A stretch of DNA of 64,000 bases from Nocardioides iriomotensis. GTDB taxonomy: Bacteria; Actinomycetota; Actinomycetes; Propionibacteriales; Nocardioidaceae. The notes beneath the pieces were generated by a model. It ran no database searches, was not told the origin of the DNA, and worked only from the letters and a program-made list of their open reading frames with translations. Position 1 is the stretch's first letter, and the number at the start of each line of letters is the position of its first letter. Of the stretch, positions 50,028 to 59,348 are shown piece after piece. The stretch is taken from NCBI RefSeq assembly GCF_004168035.1, contig NZ_SDPU01000009.1, forward strand, positions 62,001 to 126,000, in the 5' to 3' direction. Made by a program: the position numbers and the translations under genes.

Positions 50028-51191
50028 GTGAGCACTGTGGAGAAGACCGGCCGGCACAGGCTGCGCCGCGCACTCGTCGCGACGACCGCGACCCTGGCCG
50101 TGCTGGTGACCGCCACGGGGGCGTCGTACGGCGTCCTCGGGCTGAGCCGCGCCACCGACGCCGCCCTGCGCGCCCGGGAGGTGCCGCGCGCGCCGGTCAC
50201 CGCCGAGGTCGCCGGGGTCGAGTCGCTCGCCCCGGACGCCCGCGCCGAGGCGGACCCGAGCACCGACGCCGAGCCGGTACCCGCCGACCCGACGTCGGCG
50301 AAGCCCGAGCCGGTCCTCGAGCCCGGCGACCACGGCCGGAAGGTGCGCGCCCTCCAGGCGCGGCTCGCCCAGCTGCTCTGGTTCACCCCGCCGATGACCG
50401 GCGACTACGACCGAACGACCCGGACTGCCGTGCGCGGCTTCCAGGGCAAGCGCGGGTTCGACAGGACCGGCGTGGTCGACGCCCGCACCTGGCGCCGCCT
50501 GGTCGCCATGACCCGGAAGCCCACCGGCGACGTGCTGTTCAACCGCGCCGGCCCGCCGCTCTTCGAGCCCGGCGACACCGGCCGCGAGGTGCGGGTGATC
50601 CAGGCCCGCCTGCGCCAGATCGCGTGGTACTTCGGCGACGTCACCGACCGTTACGGGCCGCTCACCCGGCAGGCCGTGCTCGGCTTCCAGGGCAAGCGCG
50701 GAGTCCCGCAGACCGGCAAGGTCGACCGCCGTACCCTCGAGCTGCTCGTCGGGATGACCCGCACGCCGACCAAGGACGAGCTCGCCAACCGGCCGCCCGA
50801 CCCGGCCGACGGCCAGCCGCTCGACCCGCGCTGCAAGACCGGCCGGGTGCTGTGCATCGACAAGACGTCGAGCAGCCTGCGCTGGGTCGTCGACGGCAAG
50901 ACCCAGGTCACCGTCGACGTCCGGTTCGGCTCGTCGGAGCTGCCGACGCGCGAGGGGGTGTTCTCCGTCTACCGGAAGTCCCGCGACCACGTGTCGTCGC
51001 TGTACCACACGTCCATGCCGTTCGCGATGTTCTTCTCCGGCGGCCAGGCCGTGCACTACTCCCCCGACTTCGCCGCCAACGGCTACGCCGGCGCCTCCCA
51101 CGGCTGCGTGAACGTCCGCGACTACGGCGCCATCGCCAGCCTGTTCGACCAGGTCCCCCTCGGGACCAAGGTCGTCATCTACTGGTCCTGA
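50028..51191 (+). CDS. L,D-transpeptidase with two peptidoglycan-binding domains
   Basis: GTG 50028 gives 387 residues. A signal anchor (LRRALVATTATLAVLVTATG) is followed by a Pro/Ala/Asp-rich linker, two PG_binding_1 domains (about 98-165, GDHGRKVRALQARLAQLLWF, and about 178-250, GDTGREVRVIQARLRQIAWY) and a YkuD catalytic domain with the signature GASHGCVNVRDYG. The active-site Cys is in SHGCVN. It cross-links peptidoglycan stem peptides or attaches proteins outside the cell membrane. The interdomain linkers are short and similar, suggesting the two binding domains arose by duplication. Confidence 0.92.
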   Translation: MSTVEKTGRHRLRRALVATTATLAVLVTATGASYGVLGLSRATDAALRAREVPRAPVTAEVAGVESLAPDARAEADPSTDAEPVPADPTSAKPEPVLEPGDHGRKVRALQARLAQLLWFTPPMTGDYDRTTRTAVRGFQGKRGFDRTGVVDARTWRRLVAMTRKPTGDVLFNRAGPPLFEPGDTGREVRVIQARLRQIAWYFGDVTDRYGPLTRQAVLGFQGKRGVPQTGKVDRRTLELLVGMTRTPTKDELANRPPDPADGQPLDPRCKTGRVLCIDKTSSSLRWVVDGKTQVTVDVRFGSSELPTREGVFSVYRKSRDHVSSLYHTSMPFAMFFSGGQAVHYSPDFAANGYAGASHGCVNVRDYGAIASLFDQVPLGTKVVIYWS

Positions 51192-51194
51192 CGG

Positions 51195-51251
51195 CGAGAG
51201 GCCACCTTCCCACCACATTCCCCGCGTGTCGGGTGGGAAAGTGGCCTCTCG
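51195..51251. terminator. Bidirectional terminator between convergent genes
   Basis: CGAGAGGCCACCTTCCCACC (51195-51214) pairs with GGTGGGAAAGTGGCCTCTCG (51232-51251) with one mismatch and a 17-base loop. It lies between the stops of the plus-strand transpeptidase and the minus-strand cysA gene. Confidence 0.8.
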
Positions 51252-51264
51252 GGCCCCGAGAACG

Positions 51265-52248
51265 TCAGGCCGACACCCCCGCTGCCGGCCTGGCGTCGAC
51301 CGTCAGGGCGCCTCGGTGCGGGGTCAGCCACACCGTCGCGCCCTCCGCGAGCCCGGAACCGCGCGCCTCGGCGCGGCTGAGCACCACTGCGACGTCGTGA
51401 CCGTCCTCGGCCGTCACGGTCACGCGCACCTCGAAGCCGACGCGCAGCAGCCGCGTCACGGTGCCGACGACCGCGCCGTCGACGGGCGTGCTGTTGACGT
51501 CCACGTCGTGCGGCCGGATCATCACGCCGTTCAGCCGCGTGACGTCGCCGAGGAACGACATCACGAAGTCGTTCGCGGGCTCGTCGTACAGCTGGTCCGG
51601 CGTGCCGACCTGCTCGATCCGGCCGTCGTTGATGACCACGATCTCGTCGGCGACCTCGAGGGCCTCCTCCTGGTCGTGCGTCACGAACACCGTCGTGACG
51701 TGCACCTCGTCGTGCAGCCGGCGCAGCCAGTCGCGCAGCTCCTTGCGCACCTTGGCGTCGAGCGCACCGAACGGCTCGTCGAGCAGCAGGACCGTCGGCT
51801 CGACGGCGAGCGCGCGGGCGAGCGCCATCCGTTGCCGCTGGCCGCCCGAGAGCTGTGCCGGCAGCCGGTGCGCGAACTGCTGCAGGTGCACGAGCCGGAG
51901 CAGCTCGTCGACCCGTCTCTCGACGTCCGCCTTGGGCCGCTTGCGGATCTCCAGCCCGAAGGCGACGTTCTTCGCGACGTTCATGTGCTTGAAGGCGGCG
52001 TAGTGCTGGAACACGAAGCCGACGTTGCGCTTCTGCGGCGGCAGGTGCGTCGCCTCGACACCCTCGATCTCGATCGTGCCGTCGTCGGCGTTCTCGAGAC
52101 CGGCGATGATCCGCAGCAGCGTGGACTTGCCGCCGCCGCTGGGACCGAGCAGTGCCGTGAGCTGGCCGGTCGGGATGGACACGGAGACGTCGTCGAGGGC
52201 GACGAAGTCGCCGAACCTCTTGTCGACGTTGCGGACCTCGATACTCAT
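51265..52248 (-). CDS. cysA: Sulfate/thiosulfate ABC transporter ATP-binding protein
   Basis: ATG 52248 overlaps the cysW stop; 327 residues. Walker [11 protein letters not shown]-loop HYAAFKH context, signature [15 protein letters not shown], Walker [13 protein letters not shown], and H-loop [14 protein letters not shown]-terminal TOBE-like beta domain follows ([22 protein letters not shown]). [20 protein letters not shown] is characteristic of CysA-type sulfate importers. Confidence 0.95.
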   Translation of the reverse strand: MSIEVRNVDKRFGDFVALDDVSVSIPTGQLTALLGPSGGGKSTLLRIIAGLENADDGTIEIEGVEATHLPPQKRNVGFVFQHYAAFKHMNVAKNVAFGLEIRKRPKADVERRVDELLRLVHLQQFAHRLPAQLSGGQRQRMALARALAVEPTVLLLDEPFGALDAKVRKELRDWLRRLHDEVHVTTVFVTHDQEEALEVADEIVVINDGRIEQVGTPDQLYDEPANDFVMSFLGDVTRLNGVMIRPHDVDVNSTPVDGAVVGTVTRLLRVGFEVRVTVTAEDGHDVAVVLSRAEARGSGLAEGATVWLTPHRGALTVDARPAAGVSA

Positions 52249-53069
52249 GACTCTTCCTTCGGACGGAGGATCGAGACGACGACGATGCACACCACCGAGG
52301 CGAAGGCCAGGAGGAACGCGACGGAGTACGCCGTCGTCTGCTCGAAGTTCTGGTACTTCTGCTCCACGACCAGGGTCGCGGTCTGGGTCCGCCCGACGAT
52401 GTTGCCGGACACGACCTTGACGGCACCGAACTCTCCGAGCGAACGGGCCAGGCTGAGCACCACGCCGTAGACCACGGCCCACTTGATGCTCGGGAGGGTG
52501 ATCCGCCAGAACGTCTGGGCGCCGCCGGCCCCCAGGCTCCGGGCGGCCTGCTCCTGCTCGTCACCGACCTCCTCGAGCACCGGCACGACCTCGCGGATCA
52601 CCAGGGGCAGCGCGACGAACGCCGTGGCCATCACCATGGCCGGCGTCGCGAACACCATCTGGATCCCGGCGTCGGCGAGGGCGGGCCCGAACCAGCCGGT
52701 GCGCGAGCCGTAGACGAGCAGCAGCGCGAGACCGACCACGACCGGCGACACCGACAGCGGTACGTCGATCATCGCGGACAGCGCACGCTTGCCCGGGAAC
52801 TCGTAGCGGACGAGCAGCAGCGAGATGGTCACGCCGAACAGCAGGTTGATGACCACCGCGCTGACCGCGACGACCGCCGTGAGCCGCAGGGCGTTCTGGA
52901 CGACGGGGTCGGCCAGGGCCTCGGCCATGTGCACGAAGCCGTCCTGGAAGGTGTTGAGCACGACCAGGGCCACCGGCCAGGCGACGAGCAGCACGAGGTA
53001 GGTGACGACCACCGTGCGGAGGATGAGCCGCACCCACAGCGGCTCGCGGACACGCGACGACCTAGCCAC
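52245..53069 (-). CDS. cysW: Sulfate ABC transporter permease
   Basis: GTG 53069 overlaps the cysT stop; 274 residues with six membrane helices. The EAA loop is [20 protein letters not shown] followed by [31 protein letters not shown] is a CysW hallmark. It pairs with CysT in the membrane. Confidence 0.94.
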   Translation of the reverse strand: MARSSRVREPLWVRLILRTVVVTYLVLLVAWPVALVVLNTFQDGFVHMAEALADPVVQNALRLTAVVAVSAVVINLLFGVTISLLLVRYEFPGKRALSAMIDVPLSVSPVVVGLALLLVYGSRTGWFGPALADAGIQMVFATPAMVMATAFVALPLVIREVVPVLEEVGDEQEQAARSLGAGGAQTFWRITLPSIKWAVVYGVVLSLARSLGEFGAVKVVSGNIVGRTQTATLVVEQKYQNFEQTTAYSVAFLLAFASVVCIVVVSILRPKEES

Positions 53070-53913
53070 GGCGCGACACCCGCCTCTGGATCACGTCGAG
53101 CAGCACGATCACGAGCAGCGCCACGACGAGCATCACGGTCGCGACCGCCGACGCCGCGGCGGGGTTGCCGTTCTCGATGTAGGTCAGCACGCGGACCGAC
53201 GCCACCTCGGTGCGGAACGGCAGGTTGCCGCTGAGCAGCACCAGCGAGCCGTACTCGCTGATGCCACGCGCGAACGACAGCGCCGCACCGGCCGCGATCG
53301 CCGGCACGAGGCTCGGCAGGATGACCCGGCGGAACGTCGTGAGCCGGCTGGCGCCGAGCGAGGCGGCCGCCTCCTCCACGTCGAGCTCGAGCTCCTCGAG
53401 CACCGGCTGCACGGTCCGCACGACGAAGGGCAGCGTGACGAACGCCAGCGCCAGGAACACCGCGGTCTCGGTGTTGGCGAAGTCGACGCCGAGCGGGCTC
53501 TGCTTGCCGTAGAGCGCGAGGAGCACCAGCCCGGCGACGATCGTCGGCAGGGCGAACGGGATGTCGATGACGACGTTCAGCGCACCGCGCCCCCAGAACC
53601 GGTCGCGCACCAGCACCCACGCGATCGTCGTCCCCATCACCACGTTGACCGCGGTGACGAGAAGCGACTGGACCACGGTGAGCCGGATCGCGGCCTGCGT
53701 CTGGTCGTTGGTCAGGGTCGTCACGAAGTTGTCCCACCCGCCGGCTGCGGCCGTCGACACGACCGCGGCGAGGGGAATCAGCACGAGCAACGAGAACCAG
53801 ATGAGCGCGACCCCGAGGCCGAGCGCGCTGGGTCCGTTCAGGGTCCCGACAGCCCGAGAGGGGCGGCGCCGTCGCGCCACCCCTCCCTGACCGACCGTTG
53901 CGGTCGAGGTCAC
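53062..53913 (-). CDS. cysT: Sulfate ABC transporter permease
   Basis: GTG 53913 overlaps the binding-protein stop; 283 residues. Six membrane helices; ALPTIVAGLVLLALYGKQSP, EAA loop ELELDVEEAAASLGASRLTT and FRRVILPSLVP, then SFARGISEYGSLVLLSGNLP typical of CysT. A basic start (ARRRRPSRA) precedes the first helix. Confidence 0.94.
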   Translation of the reverse strand: MTSTATVGQGGVARRRRPSRAVGTLNGPSALGLGVALIWFSLLVLIPLAAVVSTAAAGGWDNFVTTLTNDQTQAAIRLTVVQSLLVTAVNVVMGTTIAWVLVRDRFWGRGALNVVIDIPFALPTIVAGLVLLALYGKQSPLGVDFANTETAVFLALAFVTLPFVVRTVQPVLEELELDVEEAAASLGASRLTTFRRVILPSLVPAIAAGAALSFARGISEYGSLVLLSGNLPFRTEVASVRVLTYIENGNPAAASAVATVMLVVALLVIVLLDVIQRRVSRRG

Positions 53914-54941
53914 TCGCCGAGCTTCCCTGTCTCGGTCTGGATCTGCGGGACGATGCCGGTCTCCTCCTCGAAGAACTTCTCGGTCGCGGCCGGCCAGCCG
54001 CCGAAGTCGTCGGCGACGGTGAGGAGGGTCTTCGGAGCGGGGAACGGGTCGGCCGGGTCGTTGGCGCCCTCGACCTCGCCGGTCACCCCGTCGACCACCG
54101 GGCGGTAGCCGCTCTTCAGGAAGACCTCCTGCGCCTCCGGCGTGTACAGGTAGTCGAGCCAGTCCTGCGCCACGGCCGGGGCGTCCTCGGTGACGGCGGC
54201 CGGCGTCTCGATGAGCAGCGTCTCGTCCGGGACGATGTAGTCGAGCTCCTCGCCGTTCTGCCGGGCCAGGATCGCCTCGTTCTCGTAGGAGATCAGCACG
54301 TCGCCGTTGCCGCTGGTGAAGCTGGTCAGGGCGTCGCGCGCCGAGCCCGGGAGCGCCACGGCGTTCTCGAAGAACTTGGTGACGTACTCCTTGGCCTCCT
54401 CCTCGGTGCCGCCGTTGGCGATCACGTGGCCGTACGCCGCCAGCAGGTTCCAGCGCGCACCGCCGGACGAGCCGGGGTTCGGCGAGACGATCTCGACGCC
54501 GGGCTTCACGATGTCGTCCCAGCCCTGGATGTTCTTGGGGTTGCCGGGGCGCACCGCGATCACGACGACCGAGTCGGCGACGATGCCGCCGTGCTCGCCG
54601 GCGTTCCAGTCGTCGGCCACCAGGCCCGCGTCGACCAGGCGGGTCACGTCGCTCTCGAGCGAGAAGTTCACGAAGTCGGCCGGCTGGCCGGCCTCGACGG
54701 CGCGGCTCTGGTCGCCGGACGGGCCGTAGGACGCGCTGAAGTCGACGTCCTTGCCGGCCTCGGTCGCCTGGAAGGCGGCCTCGATGTCGTTGAAGGCGGT
54801 CTCCGGGGTGGAGTAGGCCACCAGGTCGATGGTCTCGCCGTCGCCGGCCTCGCTGCCACCGGCCGACGTACCACCGCACGCGGCGAGGGCCAGGAGGCTG
54901 ACGACGGACGCCGCGACAGCGGTCTTCTTCTTGATGCTCAT
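53910..54941 (-). CDS. Sulfate ABC transporter substrate-binding lipoprotein
   Basis: The protein has 343 residues. A lipoprotein signal (KKKTAVAASVVSLLALAACG, lipobox LAAC) anchors it. Sbp/CysP features: NDIEAAFQATEAGKDVDFSASYGPSGDQSR, NPKNIQGWDDIVKPGVEIVS followed by NPGSSGGARWNLLAAYG, and VISYENEAILARQ. The last gene of the group in map order but the first transcribed. It captures sulfate (or thiosulfate) outside the membrane and passes it to CysTWA. Confidence 0.93.
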   Translation of the reverse strand: MSIKKKTAVAASVVSLLALAACGGTSAGGSEAGDGETIDLVAYSTPETAFNDIEAAFQATEAGKDVDFSASYGPSGDQSRAVEAGQPADFVNFSLESDVTRLVDAGLVADDWNAGEHGGIVADSVVVIAVRPGNPKNIQGWDDIVKPGVEIVSPNPGSSGGARWNLLAAYGHVIANGGTEEEAKEYVTKFFENAVALPGSARDALTSFTSGNGDVLISYENEAILARQNGEELDYIVPDETLLIETPAAVTEDAPAVAQDWLDYLYTPEAQEVFLKSGYRPVVDGVTGEVEGANDPADPFPAPKTLLTVADDFGGWPAATEKFFEEETGIVPQIQTETGKLGE

Positions 54942-54990
54942 TGCACCCTCTTCTGTGCTCCGTCCCTCCCACCCAGGAAGGACTGTTGGC

Positions 54991-55008
54991 GAGTAACTTA
55001 CTCGACTT
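54991..55008 (-). promoter_or_regulatory. Candidate operator of the sulfate operon
   Basis: GAGTAACTTACTC (54991-55003) is a perfect 13-base palindrome, and it overlaps the motif AAGTCGAGTAA (minus strand, 54998-55008) shared with the cysteine-dioxygenase operon. Position: 50-67 bases upstream of the binding-protein start at 54941. It probably mediates sulfur-dependent control; the regulator is unknown. Confidence 0.45.
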
Positions 55009-55130
55009 TAGTGAAAAGAAGGTTATTGGTCGGCGTGTTTCGCCCACCGGGACGGCGTGAGGCAGCCCACAGGGCCGGGTCGGGCATGTGGGATGAGCGT
55101 GAACGCGGCGTGTCGCGGTCGTAGAGTGAA

Positions 55131-55149
55131 CCGGGTAAGGCTCACCTCA
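55131..55149. promoter_or_regulatory. Candidate DtxR/IdeR-like iron box before korA
   Basis: CCGGGTAAGGCTCACCTCA has the core GGTAAGGCTCACCT, close to the known actinobacterial iron-box core GGTTAGGCTAACCT with two differences. It lies 16 bases upstream of the chosen korA start. Plausible because KorAB uses iron-sulfur chemistry, but the match outside the core is poor. Confidence 0.35.
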
Positions 55150-55164
55150 GTCGGAGGGATCGGC

Positions 55165-57099
55165 GTGACCAAGCAGGTCAAGCAGCTCGACCGCGTGATC
55201 ATCCGTTTCGCCGGGGACTCCGGCGACGGCATGCAGCTGACGGGCGACCGTTTCACCCAGGAGACGGCGACGTTCGGCAACGACCTGTCGACGCTGCCCA
55301 ACTTCCCCGCCGAGATCCGGGCGCCGCAGGGCACCCTGCCGGGCGTCTCGTCGTTCCAGGTGCACTTCGCCGACCACGACATCCTCACCCCGGGCGACCA
55401 GCCGGACGTGCTGGTCGCGATGAACCCGGCCGCGCTGAGGGCCAACCTCGGCGACCTGAAGAAGGGCGGCACGGTGATCGTGGACTCCCACGACTTCACC
55501 GCCCGCAACCTGACCAAGGCCGGCTACGCGGAGAACCCCCTCGAGAACGACTCGCTCGCGGAGTACGACGTGCAGCCGGTCGACCTGACCGGGATGACCG
55601 TCGAGGCGGTCAAGGAGTTCGGGCTGTCCCGCAAGGACGCCGCCCGCGCCAAGAACATGTTCGCCCTGGGACTGCTCTCCTGGATGTACGGCCGTCCGAC
55701 CGAGCCGACGATCACGTTCCTGGAGCGCCGCTTCGCCAAGGCGGCCGACATCCGCGACGCCAACGTCACGGCGTTCAAGGCCGGCTGGAACTTCGGCGAG
55801 ACCACCGAGACGTTCGTCGTCCAGTACGAGATCAAGCCCGCGCCGATGCGCAGCGGCACCTACCGCAACATCACCGGCAACCTGGCGCTGGCCTACGGCC
55901 TGATCGCCGGGGCGACCCAGTCCGGCCTGCCGCTGTTCCTCGGCTCCTACCCGATCACCCCGGCCAGCGACATCCTGCACGAGCTCAGCAAGCACAAGCG
56001 GTTCGGCGTCACGACGTTCCAGGCCGAGGACGAGATCGCCGGCATCGGCGCCGCCCTCGGTGCTGCGTTCGCCGGCTCGCTCGGTGTGACCACCACGTCC
56101 GGGCCGGGCATCGCGCTGAAGTCCGAGACCATCGGCCTGGGCGTGATGATGGAGCTTCCGCTGCTCGTCATCGACGTGCAGCGCGGCGGCCCGTCCACCG
56201 GCCTCCCGACGAAGACCGAGCAGGCCGACCTGCTGCAGGCGATGTTCGGCCGCAACGGCGAGGCGCCGGTGCCGATCGTGGCGCCCCAGTCGCCGGCCGA
56301 CTGCTTCGATGCCGCCCTCGAGGCGGCCCGCATCGCGATCACCTACCGCACCCCGGTGATGCTGCTCTCCGACGGCTACCTCGCCAACGGCTCCGAGCCG
56401 TGGGCGATCCCGGCCGTCGACGAGCTGCCGACCATCGACCCGTCGTTCGCGACCGGCCCCAACCACGAGGTCCGCGACAAGGACGGCAACGTCACCGGCG
56501 AGGACTTCTGGCCCTACCTGCGCGACCCCGAGACCCTCGCCCGGCCGTGGGCGGTCCCCGGCACCGCTGGCCTCGAGCACCGGATCGGCGGGCTGGAGAA
56601 GGGCGACGGGCACGGCAACATCTCCTACGACCCGGCCAACCACGACCTGATGGTCCGCACCCGTGCCGCCAAGGTCGAGCGGATCGCCGACACCATCCCG
56701 CCGCTCGAGGTCGACGACCCCGGTGCCGAGACGGGCGACGGTGCCCGGGTCCTGGTGCTGGGCTGGGGGTCGACTTATGGCCCCATCGGCGCCGCCGTCC
56801 GGCAGGTCCGCGACGCCGGCCTGCGCGTCGCTCAGGCGCACCTGCGCCACCTCAACCCGTTCCCCAAGGACCTCGGCGACGTGCTCAAGCGGTACGACGC
56901 CGTCATGGTCCCCGAGATGAACCTCGGCCAGCTCTCGATGCTGCTGCGCGCGAAGTACCTCGTCGACGTGGTCGGCTACAACCACGTCCGCGGTCTGCCG
57001 CTGCGCGCCGCCGAGCTCGCCGAGGCCGTCACCCACCTGATCGAGTCCACCAGCGACGCGGTCGACACCGACATCGAGACCGAGGAGGTCGTCCGATGA
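55165..57099 (+). CDS. korA: 2-oxoacid:ferredoxin oxidoreductase subunit alpha (fused gamma-alpha)
   Basis: GTG 55165 with GGAGGGATC upstream gives 644 residues; the longer frame to 55057 is not supported. The gamma domain comes first (QLDRVIIRFAGDSGDGMQLT, then NFPAEIRAPQGTLPGVSSFQ), followed by the pyrimidine-binding alpha domain (FLGSYPITPASDILHELSKH, FQAEDEIAGIGAALGAAFAG, TTTSGPGIALKSETIGL) and the C-terminal domain. With KorB it forms 2-oxoglutarate:ferredoxin oxidoreductase, used by many actinobacteria in place of, or beside, the 2-oxoglutarate dehydrogenase. The GDSGDG start and PSTGLPTKTEQADL string support the Kor assignment. Confidence 0.93.
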   Translation: MTKQVKQLDRVIIRFAGDSGDGMQLTGDRFTQETATFGNDLSTLPNFPAEIRAPQGTLPGVSSFQVHFADHDILTPGDQPDVLVAMNPAALRANLGDLKKGGTVIVDSHDFTARNLTKAGYAENPLENDSLAEYDVQPVDLTGMTVEAVKEFGLSRKDAARAKNMFALGLLSWMYGRPTEPTITFLERRFAKAADIRDANVTAFKAGWNFGETTETFVVQYEIKPAPMRSGTYRNITGNLALAYGLIAGATQSGLPLFLGSYPITPASDILHELSKHKRFGVTTFQAEDEIAGIGAALGAAFAGSLGVTTTSGPGIALKSETIGLGVMMELPLLVIDVQRGGPSTGLPTKTEQADLLQAMFGRNGEAPVPIVAPQSPADCFDAALEAARIAITYRTPVMLLSDGYLANGSEPWAIPAVDELPTIDPSFATGPNHEVRDKDGNVTGEDFWPYLRDPETLARPWAVPGTAGLEHRIGGLEKGDGHGNISYDPANHDLMVRTRAAKVERIADTIPPLEVDDPGAETGDGARVLVLGWGSTYGPIGAAVRQVRDAGLRVAQAHLRHLNPFPKDLGDVLKRYDAVMVPEMNLGQLSMLLRAKYLVDVVGYNHVRGLPLRAAELAEAVTHLIESTSDAVDTDIETEEVVR

Positions 57100-58169
57100 G
57101 CACGACCGAGCTGCCCTTCCCGGGTCTGCGCGGCGTCCCGACCAACGACGAGCCGCAGAACCGCAAGGAGTACACCTCCGACCAGGAGGTCCGCTGGTGC
57201 CCGGGCTGCGGCGACTACGCCGTGCTCGCCGCGGTGCAGGGCTTCCTGCCCGAGCTCGGCCTCAAGCGCGAGAACATCGTGTTCGTCTCCGGCATCGGCT
57301 GCTCGTCGCGGTTCCCCTACTACCTCGACACCTACGGCATGCACTCGATCCACGGCCGCGCGCCGGCGATCGCCACCGGGCTGGCCACGGCCCGCGAGGA
57401 CCTGTCGGTGTGGGTCGTGACGGGCGACGGCGACGCGCTGTCGATCGGCGGCAACCACCTCATCCACGCGCTGCGCCGCAACGTGAACCTCAAGATCCTG
57501 CTCTTCAACAACCGGATCTACGGCCTGACCAAGGGCCAGTACTCCCCGACGTCCGAGCTCGGCAAGGTCACCAAGTCCACCCCGATGGGCTCGCTGGACA
57601 ACCCGTTCAACCCGGTCTCGCTCGCGCTGGGCGCCGAGGGCACGTTCGTGGCGCGCACCATCGACTCCGACCGCAAGCACCTGACGTCGGTGCTGTCCGC
57701 CGCGGCCGCGCACCGGGGCACCGCCCTGGTCGAGATCTACCAGAACTGCCCGATCTTCAACGACGGCGCCTTCGACGCGATCAAGGACAACCAGACCCGG
57801 TCCGACGCGATCATCCCGCTGGTGCACGGCGAGCAGATCCGGTTCGGAGCGGAGCTGCAGTACGGCGTCGTGCGCGACAAGGACACCGGCTCGGTGTTCG
57901 CCGTCGAGGTCGCCGACGTCGACGAGTCCGACCTGCTGGTCCACGACGCCCACGCCAACGACCCGACCACGGCCTTCGCCCTGTCCCGGCTCACCGACGC
58001 CGGCGTCCTGCACCGCGCCCCGATCGGGATCTTCCGGCAGGTCCAGCACCCGACGTACGACGACCTCGCCCGCGAGCAGGTCCGTACCGCCCGCGGCGGC
58101 GACGGGCTGGAGAGCCGCGAGGCGCTCGCGGGGCTGCTCGGCAGCGGCGACACGTGGACCGTCGCCTGA
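57096..58169 (+). CDS. korB: 2-oxoacid:ferredoxin oxidoreductase subunit beta
   Basis: ATG 57096 overlaps the korA stop; 357 residues. TPP-binding motif TGDGDALSIGGNHLIHALRR followed by FNNRIYGLTKGQYSPTSE. The 4Fe-4S cluster ligands are in RWCPGCGDYAVL, GIGCSSRFPYY and the Cys of NCPIFNDGAF. It receives electrons from the TPP adduct and passes them to ferredoxin. Confidence 0.95.
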   Translation: MSTTELPFPGLRGVPTNDEPQNRKEYTSDQEVRWCPGCGDYAVLAAVQGFLPELGLKRENIVFVSGIGCSSRFPYYLDTYGMHSIHGRAPAIATGLATAREDLSVWVVTGDGDALSIGGNHLIHALRRNVNLKILLFNNRIYGLTKGQYSPTSELGKVTKSTPMGSLDNPFNPVSLALGAEGTFVARTIDSDRKHLTSVLSAAAAHRGTALVEIYQNCPIFNDGAFDAIKDNQTRSDAIIPLVHGEQIRFGAELQYGVVRDKDTGSVFAVEVADVDESDLLVHDAHANDPTTAFALSRLTDAGVLHRAPIGIFRQVQHPTYDDLAREQVRTARGGDGLESREALAGLLGSGDTWTVA

Positions 58170-58237
58170 CCGTCGACCCCGTCTCACGTCACGGGTAAAC
58201 CGGGCATTTGGTCCTGACGCCGGGGTAGCCTGCCGGT

Positions 58238-59146
58238 GTGTCCGAGAGCAGCCGCGGCTTCCTGCTGGGAGCGGCCGCCTACCTGATGTGGGGCCTGTTC
58301 CCGCTCTACTTCCCGCTGCTCGAGCCCGCCGGCGCCACGGAGATCCTGGCGCACCGGGTGTTCTGGTCGCTGATCACGATGCTCGTCCTGGTGGTGGCGG
58401 TCCGCCGGTGGACGCAGCTGCGCCGGATGCTGGTCGACGGCCGCAAGGTGCGGATCCTCACGCTGGCCGCAGCGCTGATCGCGGTCAACTGGGGCACCTA
58501 CATCTGGGGCGTCAACAACGGCCACGTGATCGAGACGTCGCTGGGCTACTTCATCAACCCGCTGGTCACCGTGCTCATGGGCGTGGTGATCCTCGGCGAG
58601 CGGCTCCGGCCGCTGCAGTGGGTGGCCCTCGGCATCGCCGGCGCCGCCGTCGTCGGGCTGACCGTCGAGTACGGCCGGCCACCCTGGGTGGCGCTGGTCC
58701 TGGCGTTCTCGTTCGGCAGCTACGGCCTGGCCAAGAAGAAGGCGAACGCCGGCGCCGTCGAGAGCCTCACGTTCGAGACGCTGGTCATCGCCCCCGTGGC
58801 CTTCGGCTACCTCGTCCTCCTCTCCGTGACCGGCACGTCCACCTTCACCACCGAGGGACCGCTGCACGTCGTGCTGCTGCTCGGGATGGGCGTGCTCACC
58901 GCGGTACCGCTGCTCTGCTTCGGCGGTGCGGCCACACGGGTGTCGATGACCACGCTCGGCCTGCTGCAGTACGTCACGCCGACGATGCAGTTCGCGCTGG
59001 GGGTGCTGGTGTTCCGCGAGCCGATGCCCGCGACCCGGTGGGTCGGCTTCGCCCTGGTCTGGGTCGCCCTCGTCATCTTCACGGTCGAGTCGCTGCACCA
59101 CCGCCGGCGCTCGCTGCGCCTCGTCGCGGAGACCGTCGCGCCGTAG
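58238..59146 (+). CDS. rarD: EamA-type transporter, RarD family
   Basis: The protein has 302 residues with ten membrane helices. RarD signature segments: LGAAAYLMWGLFPLYFPLLE, EILAHRVFWSLITMLVLVV, VNWGTYIWGVNNGHVIETSL followed by GYFINPLVTVLMGV, and LLQYVTPTMQFALGVLVFRE. Some members were named for chloramphenicol sensitivity; the true substrate is not known. Confidence 0.92.
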   Translation: MSESSRGFLLGAAAYLMWGLFPLYFPLLEPAGATEILAHRVFWSLITMLVLVVAVRRWTQLRRMLVDGRKVRILTLAAALIAVNWGTYIWGVNNGHVIETSLGYFINPLVTVLMGVVILGERLRPLQWVALGIAGAAVVGLTVEYGRPPWVALVLAFSFGSYGLAKKKANAGAVESLTFETLVIAPVAFGYLVLLSVTGTSTFTTEGPLHVVLLLGMGVLTAVPLLCFGGAATRVSMTTLGLLQYVTPTMQFALGVLVFREPMPATRWVGFALVWVALVIFTVESLHHRRRSLRLVAETVAP

Positions 59147-59161
59147 CCCGCCCGCCGGCGA

Positions 59162-59236
59162 GCCGTGGTCTCGACAGGCTCGACCACCCGGACCAGGCTC
59201 GACCACCCGGACCAGCTCGACCACCTGGACCGCTGG
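59162..59236. repeat. Dispersed palindromic repeat plus tandem copies
   Basis: The element identical to 44111-44137 is followed by decaying tandem copies of CTCGACCACCCGGACCAG. It lies after rarD and before the phoX promoter region. Confidence 0.75.
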
Positions 59237-59348
59237 TTTTCACCGGGGGTTCACCCGCCGCACCCGCCGGGCTCGCCGTACCTCCCTAGCGTCGCGCGCG
59301 AAGAGACATTTCCTCCCGGAGCGCACATTCGACACTAGGAGTGCCCAG

